From NCBI GenBank assembly GCA_017620455.1, contig JAFZQK010000068.1:1-26024 (forward strand): a stretch of 26,024 nucleotides of DNA. Direction: 5' to 3'. Below, piece after piece: positions 18,491-25,450 of this stretch; position 1 is the stretch's first letter, and each line of letters starts with the position of its first letter. The notes beneath the pieces are model-generated. The model saw only the letters and a program-made list of their open reading frames with translations, made no database searches and was not told where the DNA came from. Made by a program: the position numbers and the translations under genes. This DNA comes from Clostridia bacterium. Lineage in GTDB: Bacteria > Bacillota_A > Clostridia > Christensenellales > Aristaeellaceae.

Positions 18491-18549
18491 TCCGGCGGCT
18501 GCCTGCCGGACGCTGAACTAAATTCCGCTGCCGGTTCCTCGGAACGGCA
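18491..18549 (-). promoter_or_regulatory. Structured 5' leader of the repeat protein gene (two hairpins)
   Basis: Two hairpins lie in the roughly 190-base untranslated leader on the - strand. One is TGCCG-TTCC-GA-GGAA-C-CGGCA (18549-18529) and the other TCCGGC...GCCGGA (18510-18491), ending a few bases before the ribosome binding site. I do not recognise a known riboswitch class. Confidence 0.45.
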
Positions 18550-18665
18550 GAAAGAAACGGGTCGATGATGAACGCGGGGCTCAGGCGAAAACGGGCCGTC
18601 AATCGGCCGCATCTGCCGACGCAGCCACCGCGACGATAGGATCATTTGCCTGCTTCTTCCCGTAA

Positions 18666-18694
18666 AATATACCACATCTTGCATTTCAAGTCAA
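18666..18694 (-). promoter_or_regulatory. Promoter of the Cys/His repeat protein gene
   Basis: On the - strand, TTGACT (18694-18689) and TATATT (18671-18666) are 17 bases apart, with a TG one base before the -10 (extended -10). This is a strong sigma-A match about 195 bases upstream of the start codon, leaving a long leader. Confidence 0.82.
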
Positions 18695-18820
18695 TGCTTC
18701 CATTTTATATATTTACAAAAAACATGCGCCGGAAAAAGACAAATTTACAAAAAAACCGGGAAAATACGCGCCGCGGAAAGGCGAGCGCCCCGCCGCGGGA
18801 CAAAACGGGGGTCCGCGGCG

Positions 18821-18828
18821 CATAAAAT
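18821..18828 (+). promoter_or_regulatory. Possible sporulation (sigma-E like) -10 element
   Basis: CATAAAAT matches the Bacillus sigma-E -10 consensus CATACAAT at seven of eight positions, 27 bases before the yunB start codon, where such a promoter is expected for this gene. No convincing -35 partner is seen, so this is tentative. Confidence 0.35.
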
Positions 18829-18855
18829 GGACGGAAACGGGAGGAGATGAGGAAA

Positions 18856-19524
18856 ATGACCCGGAAATGCAAAAAACGCAGCGGCGGGCGGCGGGCGCTC
18901 CGGTGGGGGCTTTTGATTTGCGCGGCGCTGCTGGCGCTGTTCCTGCTTTTGGAAAAGAACCTGGAGGGCGTGATCCTGGATCTGGCCCACGCCCGGGCGG
19001 AGGCCATGGCGGTGGAGTATATCCACGAGGCGGTGCGGGACGTGATGGGGGATACGGTGTCCTATGAGGACATGATCCTGGTGCGCACGGACGGGGAGGG
19101 GCGGATCGCCATGCTGCAGGCCAACGCGGTGCGCATGAACGAGCTGGCCACCGCCGCGGCGATGCAGGCCCAGTCCCGCCTGGAGAGCGCCGAGGCCCAG
19201 AGCGTTTCCATCCCCCTGGGGTCCGCCCTGGGGCTGCCGTTCTTAAGCGGCCTGGGGCCGCGGATCTCGGTCCGGGTGCTGCCGGTGAGCGCGGTGTCCG
19301 CCGCCTTCTCCACGGAATTTGAATCCGCCGGGATCAACCAGACGCGGCACAAGATCTATCTGTCGCTGCACACCACCGTCCGCCTGGTGATCCCCTCTTC
19401 GGCCCGGGAAGTGTCCCTGAGCAGCCAGGTGCTCATCGCCGAATCCATCATCGTGGGCACGGTGCCGGATTCCTTCGTGCAGGTGCCGGATATGGACAGC
19501 GCGCTGAACTTTTTCGCGCCCTGA
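18856..19524 (+). CDS. yunB: Sporulation protein YunB
   Basis: A 222-residue membrane-anchored sporulation protein; in Bacillus subtilis yunB is a mother-cell (sigma-E controlled) gene required for normal spore formation, but its biochemical role is unknown. After a basic start (KCKKRSGGRR) there is one membrane segment (LLICAALLALFLLLEKN), then an extracytoplasmic domain. This carries the family's conserved SVSIPLGSALGLPFLSGLGP, FESAGINQTRHKIYLSL and VLIAESIIVGTVPDSFVQ. The ATG at 18856 is preferred over the one at 18847 because GGGAGGAG abuts the latter and lies 9 bases from the former. It is apparently a single gene. Its presence points to an endospore-forming ancestry. Confidence 0.92.
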   Translation: MTRKCKKRSGGRRALRWGLLICAALLALFLLLEKNLEGVILDLAHARAEAMAVEYIHEAVRDVMGDTVSYEDMILVRTDGEGRIAMLQANAVRMNELATAAAMQAQSRLESAEAQSVSIPLGSALGLPFLSGLGPRISVRVLPVSAVSAAFSTEFESAGINQTRHKIYLSLHTTVRLVIPSSAREVSLSSQVLIAESIIVGTVPDSFVQVPDMDSALNFFAP

Positions 19525-19527
19525 AAA

Positions 19528-19548
19528 CGGAAAAACGGGCTTTTTCCG
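19528..19548 (+). terminator. Weak terminator-like hairpin after yunB
   Basis: CGGAAAAA paired with TTTTTCCG around a CGGGC loop begins 3 bases after the yunB stop. The T-run is inside the stem rather than after it, so termination is uncertain. Confidence 0.35.
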
Positions 19549-19620
19549 GCCGTGATGGGCAAAAATGGTCGCGAAACTTGTAAAAACGTATATCTTTTCA
19601 CAGGAAAACGCGCTGCTTGC

Positions 19621-19649
19621 TTGACAGCGGCGGCAGATTGCACTAAAAT
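19621..19649 (+). promoter_or_regulatory. Sigma-A promoter of the Ig-like surface protein gene
   Basis: A perfect TTGACA (19621-19626) and TAAAAT (19644-19649) are separated by 17 bases, 65 bases upstream of the start codon. Confidence 0.85.
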
Positions 19650-19714
19650 GCTATAGAGTGGATGCAATGTACCCGCGCGGTTTGATGCGCGTTTTCGGAA
19701 GGAGGGAGGGCAAT

Positions 19715-21730
19715 ATGAAATTTGCCCGGAATATCGTAAAGCTCGCCGCGGTGATGCTGCTGCTGGCGCTGGTATTCGCATTCGGCGCCGCCGCGGAGGA
19801 GGACCCGGTGGAGTTTGCCATCCAGGTGTCCCCCGCCAGCCTGACGGCGCCCGGCAAAGTGAACGTATCGCTCCGGATCGCCAATCCTACCGATCAGGAT
19901 ATGTCCGCCCCCGTGACGCTGTATGATCCTGCCGGTCAGGTGGTGGCGTCCTTCGGGGACGGCGGCTCCTATATCCTCAAATCCGGCGATTCCCGGTCCT
20001 GGGAAGGCGAATGGAACGTGACGCAGGCGGAATTGGACGCCGGCAAGGTGACCTATACGCTGAAATACTCCCTGACCGGGGCGGACGGGCAGGCGGCGGA
20101 ATACAGCCGCACCGCCGACGCGGCCATCGAATATGCCGGGGAGCACGTGGAGCTGACGGTGAACCGCACCGTGAGCCCCGAGGTGGTCCGCAACGGGAAG
20201 AGCGTTACCGTTACATATGAGCTGTATAACAGCGGCAACGTGGAGCTCAAGGACATCCGGGTGAAGGAAAACGTGGACAAGAAAGCCCAGAAGGTGGCTT
20301 CCCTGCCCGCGGGCGAGCGCACCACGCTGACCTTTACCTCCCGGATCGGCAACGCCGATCTCACCAGCAGCGCGGATATTTCCTACAAGGCCGCGGATTC
20401 CACCAAAACGCTGACCCAGAAGGTGGACCCGGTGACCATCCCCGTGGCCAAGCCCGGATTGAAGCTGGAGCTGTCCAGCCCCACCGCCGGGGTGAATATC
20501 GGCGAGGCGGCCACCCTGGTGATCACCTTCACCAACAGCGGCAACATTTCTTATTCCAACGTCAGCGTGTCCGAGGCCAAGAAGGGGGAGATCCTGACCA
20601 ACCTTTCCATCCCTGCGGGCGCCACGGTGTCGGAAACCACGGAATACATTCTGAAGGAGCCCACCACCTTCGTGGTCACCGCCACGCTGCCGGACAATAC
20701 GGGCGAAACCAAGACCATGAAATCCAACGAGCTGAGCGTGGGCGTGTTCGATCCGGAAAAGGTGATGAAGCTGACGCTGAACCTGACGGCGGAGCAGGAA
20801 ACCATCAGCCAGGCGGGGGAAGACGTGCGCATGCACCTGGTGGTCACCAACAACAGCAATATCGAAGCCAAGAACATCGACATCAAATATCTGGACGAAA
20901 CCATCTATACCATCAATTCCCTTGCGCCCGGGGCCAGCACGCCCCTGGATTGGGATTTCACCATCAAGCAGGCGGGCCAGTTCCGCTTCTCCGCCGCGGT
21001 GAAGGATACCCTGAACAACGTGGTGCCCTTTGAATCCAACACCATTCAGATCTCCTATGCCCGGCCCACCGCGGCGCCCACCCGGGTGCCGGTGGTGACG
21101 GTGGCGCCGCCGGAGCACGTGAAAGCGGAGGAGGTCGCCAAATCCCCGCTGGGCGATATCGCCGGCAAGGTTTTCCTGCCCGTGGCGATCCTGGCGGGCG
21201 TGGCGCTGGTGATGTTCCTGGTGAGTACCATCATGCGCATCAAGAACCGCAGCCATTCCAACGCTGCCTACGATCATCTGCAGCTGTCCGAGCGCCGGGA
21301 TTATACCGAGCCCGGCGGCCAGGACGACGGCAATTTCGACGATGCCGGGGAGGAGGACCTGGAAGCCTTCGTTCCGGCTATGGACGACGGCGGGCCGGAG
21401 CTGCCCCATGAGCGCCTGATCCGCGATGCCGAAAGGTCCGTGCAGGAGGCCGTGGCGGAAGCCGACGAAATGACGGACGGCATGCTGGAGGGCGGATACC
21501 GGGTGACCCGCAGCGAGGAAACGGAAAACACCCCGCCCCCGGAAACGCCCAAGGAAGCGCCGAAGCCGGAAGCTCCCGCGCCTGAAGCGCCGGCTCCCGA
21601 AACGCCGAAGGCCGCCCCCGAAGCAGCCGACGGGGAGGGGGACGCCTGGGAAGCCCAGAAGGATTCTGAGGACAAGCCCCGCCGCCGCCATCGCCGGGCC
21701 CGCCGCACGGAAGACGAGGAACAGGGCTGA
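19715..21730 (+). CDS. Membrane-anchored surface protein with Ig-like (DUF11/CARDB-like) repeats
   Basis: A 671-residue protein of unknown function. Residues 1-27 are a signal peptide (cleavage near GAAA-EE). About residues 30-455 contain four Ig-like beta-sandwich units of the CARDB/NEW3/DUF11 type. The tell-tale segments are YELYNSGNVELKDIRVKE, TFTNSGNISYSNVSVSE and LVVTNNSNIEAKNIDIKYL, each followed by LPAGE/IPAGA/LAPGA-type loops. Residues about 485-507 are a single transmembrane helix (FLPVAILAGVALVMFLVSTI). The C-terminal 160 residues would be cytoplasmic: acidic, then a Pro-Glu-Ala repeat (KPEAPAPEAPAPETPKAAPE) and a basic cluster (RRRHRRARR) near the end. AAGGAGGGAGGG precedes the ATG at 19715; the frame opens 57 bases earlier without homology. 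It has its own promoter and is followed by a terminator hairpin. Confidence 0.88.
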   Translation: MKFARNIVKLAAVMLLLALVFAFGAAAEEDPVEFAIQVSPASLTAPGKVNVSLRIANPTDQDMSAPVTLYDPAGQVVASFGDGGSYILKSGDSRSWEGEWNVTQAELDAGKVTYTLKYSLTGADGQAAEYSRTADAAIEYAGEHVELTVNRTVSPEVVRNGKSVTVTYELYNSGNVELKDIRVKENVDKKAQKVASLPAGERTTLTFTSRIGNADLTSSADISYKAADSTKTLTQKVDPVTIPVAKPGLKLELSSPTAGVNIGEAATLVITFTNSGNISYSNVSVSEAKKGEILTNLSIPAGATVSETTEYILKEPTTFVVTATLPDNTGETKTMKSNELSVGVFDPEKVMKLTLNLTAEQETISQAGEDVRMHLVVTNNSNIEAKNIDIKYLDETIYTINSLAPGASTPLDWDFTIKQAGQFRFSAAVKDTLNNVVPFESNTIQISYARPTAAPTRVPVVTVAPPEHVKAEEVAKSPLGDIAGKVFLPVAILAGVALVMFLVSTIMRIKNRSHSNAAYDHLQLSERRDYTEPGGQDDGNFDDAGEEDLEAFVPAMDDGGPELPHERLIRDAERSVQEAVAEADEMTDGMLEGGYRVTRSEETENTPPPETPKEAPKPEAPAPEAPAPETPKAAPEAADGEGDAWEAQKDSEDKPRRRHRRARRTEDEEQG

Positions 21731-21764
21731 CGGCATCGGCAAATCGAAACAAAAATCAAACGAT

Positions 21765-21792
21765 CCCCCGGGAAATGATTCCCGGGGGGTTT
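21765..21792 (+). terminator. Terminator after the surface protein gene
   Basis: A perfect 10-base stem (CCCCCGGGAA paired with TTCCCGGGGG, loop ATGA) followed by GTTTC. The 20 bases starting at 21761 recur identically at 22041, so it is also one copy of a local repeat. Confidence 0.7.
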
Positions 21793-22042
21793 CAGTCTGT
21801 CGAAAAACCCAGGGGATGCATCGAAGGGGCCACAGCCCCTTCGATTTTCATCCGCAGGCGGCGGCATGTACGTCGCCGAGGAGCAACAGAATGTTGCTTC
21901 CTCTATCAATTTCTGGCCGCAAAATGAGCGTTTTCGCCTGCGAAAATGTCATTTTGCAAGAAATTGATGGATCGAAACAAAGCGAAATTCCAATTCCGCT
22001 TTGTTTCGGAGGGTGTCGAAAAAACTATTTCGACACCCTCCG

Positions 22043-22067
22043 ATCCCCCGGGAAATGATTTCCGGGG
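22043..22067. terminator. Second copy of the CCCCCGGG hairpin, likely miaA terminator
   Basis: CCCCCGG(G)AAA paired with TTTCCGGGGG about 50 bases past the miaA stop on the - strand. It may end the miaA transcript, although no clear T-run follows on the - strand. Confidence 0.45.
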
Positions 22068-22114
22068 GATCTTGCTGTGTGGCGGGATAAAAAACGGGAA
22101 AAGGGTTTCTTTGA

Positions 22115-23005
22115 TCAGGATCGGCTCAGGAATCCGTCGATCAGCGCAGCGGCTTGGGCGGCGGGGCCGGCGCTCATGTCCAGCCAGTGGAGGTTTTCCT
22201 CCCGACGGAACCAGGTCATCTGCCGTTTGGCGAAGCGCTTGATGGCCCGGCTCAGCTCATCCACCATCTGTTCGTAGGTCCATTTTCCCAGCAGGTACTG
22301 GGACAGATACCGGTATTCCAGGCCCAGCTTATCCAGGAATTCCGGGGACACCCCGGCGTCCAGCAGGCGCTGCACCTCCTGCACCATGCCCTGCTGCAGC
22401 CGCTTTTCCAGCCGCTGGTCGATGCGCTGCTTCAGGATCTCCCGGGGCCAGGTGACCCCCAGCTTCAGGGCTTCATACCGGGGGCTGCGCCTGCCGGGGC
22501 GGTAATCGTCCGCCGCCAGACGCTCCAGCGCCCGCATGACCCGGTTGCGGTTTTTGGGGTCAATGCCCGTATCCGGCAGCTTTTCCTTCAGCATTTCATA
22601 CAGCGCCGGGGTCTCATAGGTTTCCAGGCGCGCCCGGAGCGCCAGGTCCGGCGCGCGGAGGGACAGCATATAGCCGTCGGCCACCGCGTCCACGTACAGC
22701 CCGGTGCCGCCCACCAGGAAGGGCACCCGGCCCCGGGCCAGGATGCCGTCGATGGCGGCGTAGGCCAGGCGCTGGAAATCCGCCATGGAAAAGAAATCCC
22801 CGGGATCGCACACGTCGATCAGGTGATGGGGCACGCCCTGGGTCTCCTTCGGGGTGATCTTGCCGCTGCCCAGGTCCAGCCCCCGGTACACCTGCCGGGA
22901 ATCAGCGGAAACGATTTCTCCGCCGTATTTCTTCGCCAGCTCCACCCCCAGCCCGCTTTTGCCGGACGCGTTGGTGCCCAAAATGACGATCAGCTTGCCC
23001 TTCAT
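22115..23005 (-). CDS. miaA: tRNA dimethylallyltransferase
   Basis: Transfers the dimethylallyl group to adenosine 37 of tRNAs reading UNN codons. The 296 residues show the P-loop GTNASGKS (residues 8-15, with Asn where most family members have Pro), SADSRQVYRGLDLGSGK, the PHHLIDVCDP loop, FLVGGTGLYVDAV, and the tRNA-binding C-terminal RFAKRQMTWFRRE. The region between the P-loop and GGTGLY, including GKITPKETQGV, departs somewhat from the textbook MiaA. The start at 23005 matches the family; the ribosome binding site (AAAGGCGG) is weak. It is a single gene behind its own promoter. Confidence 0.94.
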   Translation of the reverse strand: MKGKLIVILGTNASGKSGLGVELAKKYGGEIVSADSRQVYRGLDLGSGKITPKETQGVPHHLIDVCDPGDFFSMADFQRLAYAAIDGILARGRVPFLVGGTGLYVDAVADGYMLSLRAPDLALRARLETYETPALYEMLKEKLPDTGIDPKNRNRVMRALERLAADDYRPGRRSPRYEALKLGVTWPREILKQRIDQRLEKRLQQGMVQEVQRLLDAGVSPEFLDKLGLEYRYLSQYLLGKWTYEQMVDELSRAIKRFAKRQMTWFRREENLHWLDMSAGPAAQAAALIDGFLSRS

Positions 23006-23037
23006 GCGCGCTTCCGCCTTTCTTCTGCCTTTCCCGG

Positions 23038-23066
23038 ATTGTATCATATCCGCTCCCGGATGTAAA
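23038..23066 (-). promoter_or_regulatory. Promoter of miaA
   Basis: On the - strand TTTACA (23066-23061) and TACAAT (23043-23038) are 17 bases apart, with TG one base before the -10. It lies 33 bases upstream of the miaA ATG. Confidence 0.82.
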
Positions 23067-23112
23067 GCCGGGCCGCAAACCGCCCAAATCCGGCAGGCCG
23101 ACAGCTGCGGCG

Positions 23113-23125
23113 TGCATATTATGCA
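23113..23125. promoter_or_regulatory. Palindrome TGCATA-T-TATGCA
   Basis: A perfect odd palindrome between the miaA and transporter promoters. It may be a binding site for a dimeric regulator. It resembles half of an arginine box but its arms are one base too close together. Confidence 0.4.
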
Positions 23126-23140
23126 AAATCAATGGGAATA

Positions 23141-23158
23141 AATCAATAAATATTCATA
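23141..23158. promoter_or_regulatory. Candidate ArgR/AhrC box 1
   Basis: AATCAATAAATATTCATA matches the Bacillus AhrC consensus CATGAATAAAAATKCAAK at 13 of 18 positions. Its centre is 30 bases upstream of the stronger box 2. Confidence 0.5.
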
Positions 23159-23170
23159 GATAAAAATATT

Positions 23171-23188
23171 TTTGAATAAAAATTCATT
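23171..23188. promoter_or_regulatory. Candidate ArgR/AhrC box 2
   Basis: TTTGAATAAAAATTCATT matches the AhrC consensus at 15 of 18 positions, with a perfect TGAAT-AAAA-ATTCA core. It ends 8 bases before the -35 of the ABC transporter promoter, so arginine-dependent control by an ArgR family protein is likely. Repression versus activation cannot be told. Confidence 0.65.
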
Positions 23189-23195
23189 TTTCCTC

Positions 23196-23224
23196 TTGAC
23201 AGGCGGGGCCGGCGATGGTATACT
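23196..23224 (+). promoter_or_regulatory. Promoter of the amino acid ABC transporter operon
   Basis: TTGACA (23196-23201) and TATACT (23219-23224), 17-base spacer, TG one base before the -10. It lies 65 bases upstream of the binding protein ATG. Confidence 0.88.
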
Positions 23225-23289
23225 CATGCCGTTCCCAAGAAATTGCAGCGCCCTTGCGGGGGCGTATGAAGAAACAGGAGGAAAGAAAA

Positions 23290-24039
23290 ATGAAAAAGCT
23301 GCTTGCTGTGATCCTGGCCCTGTGCCTGCTGGTTCCCTGCTTCGCCTCTCTGGCGGAGGAGCTGCCCACCCTCACCATGGGCACCAACGCCGCGTTCCCG
23401 CCCTATGAGTATTACGACGGCGAAACGGTCATCGGCATCGACGCGGAAATCGCCGCCGCCATCGCCGAAAAGCTGGGCATGAAGCTGGAGATCGTGGATA
23501 TGGACTTCGGCGCCATCATCAACGCCGTGGCTACCGGAAAGGTGGATATCGGCATGGCCGGCATGACCGTCACCGACGAACGCCTGCAGAGCGTGAACTT
23601 CTCCGATTCCTACGCCACCGGCGTGCAGGTGATCATCGTGAAGGAAGATTCTCCCATCGCCTCGCTGGACGATCTGTACGCGGAAGGCGCGTCCTATAAG
23701 ATCGGCGTGCAGGAAGCCACCACCGGCGATATCTACTGCACCGACGATTTCGGCGAGGACGCCGTGTTCAAGTACAAGACCGGCCCGGACGCCGTGCTGG
23801 CCCTGATTGCCGGCAAGGTGGACTGCGTGATCATCGACAACGAGCCCGCGAAAGCCTTTGTGGCGGACAACGAGGGCCTCAAGATCCTGGATACCGAGTA
23901 CGCGCTGGAGGATTACGCCATCGCCATCGCCCTGGAAAACACCGACCTGCTGGATTCGATCAACGACGCCCTGGCGGCGCTGGACGAGGAAGGCGTGCTG
24001 GACGCCATCGTGAGCAAGTACATCGGCGCGGCGGAATAA
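23290..24039 (+). CDS. Polar amino acid ABC transporter substrate-binding protein
   Basis: A 249-residue extracytoplasmic receptor of the family 3 (HisJ/GlnH/ArtJ) type that delivers an amino acid to the permease encoded next. After a signal peptide (residues 1-22, cleavage predicted SLA-EE) the mature protein begins LPTLTMGTNAAFPPYEYYDG. It has the GMTVTDERLQSVNFSDSY segment, whose Arg98 would bind the substrate carboxylate, and VDCVIIDNEPAKAF in the second lobe. The only cysteine near the signal is in LVPCFAS, where Pro precedes Cys, so it is not a good lipobox. AGGAGG lies 8 bases before the ATG; the frame also opens at 23215, before the promoter's transcription start. Arginine or another basic amino acid is suggested by the operator-like boxes, not by the protein. 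Confidence 0.93.
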   Translation: MKKLLAVILALCLLVPCFASLAEELPTLTMGTNAAFPPYEYYDGETVIGIDAEIAAAIAEKLGMKLEIVDMDFGAIINAVATGKVDIGMAGMTVTDERLQSVNFSDSYATGVQVIIVKEDSPIASLDDLYAEGASYKIGVQEATTGDIYCTDDFGEDAVFKYKTGPDAVLALIAGKVDCVIIDNEPAKAFVADNEGLKILDTEYALEDYAIAIALENTDLLDSINDALAALDEEGVLDAIVSKYIGAAE

Positions 24040-24053
24040 GCCTTTTCTGATCC

Positions 24054-24085
24054 GCAAAAGGGAGCGAGCGATCGCCCCCTTTTGC
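24054..24085 (+). terminator. Intra-operon hairpin (attenuator) between binding protein and permease
   Basis: A 14-base stem with one mismatch (GCAAAAGGGAGCGA paired with TCGCCCCCTTTTGC, loop GCGA) followed by TTGTTCT. Partial termination or 3'-end protection here would leave more binding protein mRNA than permease mRNA, a common arrangement in such operons. Confidence 0.65.
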
Positions 24086-24136
24086 TTGTTCTCCGGGGGC
24101 GGAGGCGCCGCCCACTGAACCAAAGGAAGCGTTCTG

Positions 24137-25450
24137 ATGAAGAAAAAGACGAAACGGCTGCTGATCCTGGCGGCGGCGATCCTGGTGCTGGGGGCGCTGA
24201 TCGGGGGATACTTCCTGCTGATCAACGAGGACGACGCGCTGAAAATCAAGGAGAACGGCAAGCTGTCCGATTTCACCCAGACCCGCCTGGTGGCCCGGTT
24301 CTCCAAGGGCGGCGGGGAAGAAAAATACTATAAGGTGGCGGACGTGAGCCAGCAGGGCGACGGCCGGCCCAAGGGATTTGAAAAGCCGAGAGGGAGCAAG
24401 AATAAAATCGACGATCCCGACGGCGATCCCCTGACCAATTATTTTGCCTACGTGTCCACGGAGGGCGCGGAAAAAGGCCTGATCGTGGTGGACGCCATCC
24501 CGGCGGAGGACGCGCAGCCCCGGGAGGGCGACGAATTCCTGGAGCTGAACGGCCAGGCGGGCTGGGCGCGCTATGAAAAGGCGGACGGAAAGCGCACCCT
24601 GGAATACCTGATGGATTCTCTGTACGACGAGGCGAAGATCCGCCTTCGGATCACCCTGCCCGCCGACGCCACGGACGAAGAGATGATGGAGCTGTGCGAG
24701 TTCATGGCGGGGAAGATCACCCCGGACCGGAAGGTATCGCCCATCATCAAGGATTTCCGCCGGAATTTCGTTACCGGCGACCGGTGGAAGTTCCTGTGGA
24801 ACGGCCTGCTGGTGACGCTGGAGATCACCCTGTTCGCCGTGCTCATCGGCATTGCGCTGGGCTCCGTGGTGGCCACGGTGCGCTCCACCTGGGATCAGAA
24901 CGGCGAAAACATGCGCCGCGGCCCCGCCCGGTTTTTCTTATCGCTGGGGGACAGGATCTGCCGGGTGTACCTGACGGTGATCCGGGGCACGCCCGTGCTG
25001 ATCCAGCTGATGATCATGTATTTCATCGTCTTCGCCTCCTCGGATAACGGCAAGATGGTGGCCGTGCTGGCCTTCGGCATCAATTCCGGCGCGTACGTGG
25101 CGGAGATCATCCGGGGCGGCATCATGAGCATCGACAAGGGCCAATTGGAGGCCGGCCGCAGCCTGGGCTTCAACTATGTGCAGACCATGGGGCACATCAT
25201 ATTGCCCCAGGCGCTCAAAAACGTGCTGCCCGCCCTGGCCAACGAATTCATCGTGCTGCTCAAAGAAACCTCGGTGGTGGGCTACGTGGCGGAAAAGGAT
25301 CTGACCAAGGGCGGCGACATCATCCGCAGCGTCACCCATTCCCCCTTCCTGCCCCTGCTGGCGGTGGCGGCGATCTACCTGATCCTGGTGATGTTCTTCA
25401 CCTGGCTGGTGGGACGCCTGGAAAGGAGGCTGCGCAGCAGTGACCACTGA
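24137..25450 (+). CDS. Amino acid ABC transporter permease with extracytoplasmic N-terminal domain
   Basis: A 437-residue membrane subunit, about 200 residues longer than usual for the HisM/GlnP family. Residues 8-29 are a first membrane helix ([22 protein letters not shown]). Residues about 30-205 form a hydrophilic, probably external domain with [16 protein letters not shown] and [20 protein letters not shown] that I do not recognise; it is not a substrate-binding-protein fold by eye. From about residue 218 comes a normal permease: [40 protein letters not shown], and the EAA loop [20 protein letters not shown] (about 338-357), ending with a helix and a short basic tail. AAAGGAAG lies 8 bases before the ATG. 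It overlaps the ATPase gene by 11 bases. Confidence 0.92.
   Translation: MKKKTKRLLILAAAILVLGALIGGYFLLINEDDALKIKENGKLSDFTQTRLVARFSKGGGEEKYYKVADVSQQGDGRPKGFEKPRGSKNKIDDPDGDPLTNYFAYVSTEGAEKGLIVVDAIPAEDAQPREGDEFLELNGQAGWARYEKADGKRTLEYLMDSLYDEAKIRLRITLPADATDEEMMELCEFMAGKITPDRKVSPIIKDFRRNFVTGDRWKFLWNGLLVTLEITLFAVLIGIALGSVVATVRSTWDQNGENMRRGPARFFLSLGDRICRVYLTVIRGTPVLIQLMIMYFIVFASSDNGKMVAVLAFGINSGAYVAEIIRGGIMSIDKGQLEAGRSLGFNYVQTMGHIILPQALKNVLPALANEFIVLLKETSVVGYVAEKDLTKGGDIIRSVTHSPFLPLLAVAAIYLILVMFFTWLVGRLERRLRSSDH

Larger units (their letters stand above)
21761..22070. repeat. Array of six consecutive hairpins, intergenic
   Basis: This fills most of the 384-base gap between two convergent genes. The hairpins in order are: 21765-21788; 21820-21845 (11-base perfect stem ATCGAAGGGGC, loop CACA, followed by TTTTC); 21878-21903 (GAGGAGCAAC with GTTGCTTCCTC); 21905-21968 (long interrupted stem, outer arms ATCAATTTCT/AGAAATTGAT, inner arms CAAAATGA/TCATTTTG and TTTTCGC/GCGAAAA); 21973-22008 (CGAAACAAAGCG with CGCTTTGTTTCG); 22008-22041 (perfect 14-base stem GGAGGGTGTCGAAA). 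A second copy of the first hairpin at 22043-22067 closes it. The first and last carry the same 20 bases (CGATCCCCCGGGAAATGATT). No convincing coding sequence is present; reading frames through it are made of the hairpin arms. Confidence 0.8.

Noticed and set aside
18471..18602. A 44-residue upstream extension of the Cys/His repeat protein
   Set aside because: The extension lacks a ribosome binding site and would bury the signal peptide; the ATG at 18470 has AGGAGG and a proper signal sequence.
18550..18660. A c-di-GMP-I (GEMM) riboswitch in the repeat protein leader, suggested by a GGCAAA stretch
   Set aside because: The second diagnostic block (GACGCAAAGCC type) and the tetraloop-receptor pattern are not found, so only a generic structured leader is claimed.
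19643..21742. A 699-codon open frame on the - strand opposite the Ig-like surface protein
   Set aside because: Same antisense effect; the + strand product has a signal peptide, repeats, a membrane helix, a promoter and a ribosome binding site.
21816..22242. Short + strand frames through the hairpin array
   Set aside because: They are composed of inverted-repeat arms, lack ribosome binding sites and run into the antisense of miaA.
23306..23346. Lipoprotein signal in the ABC binding protein (LVPC)
   Set aside because: Proline at the position before Cys is not accepted by the usual lipobox, and a type I cleavage site (SLA-EE) follows five residues later.
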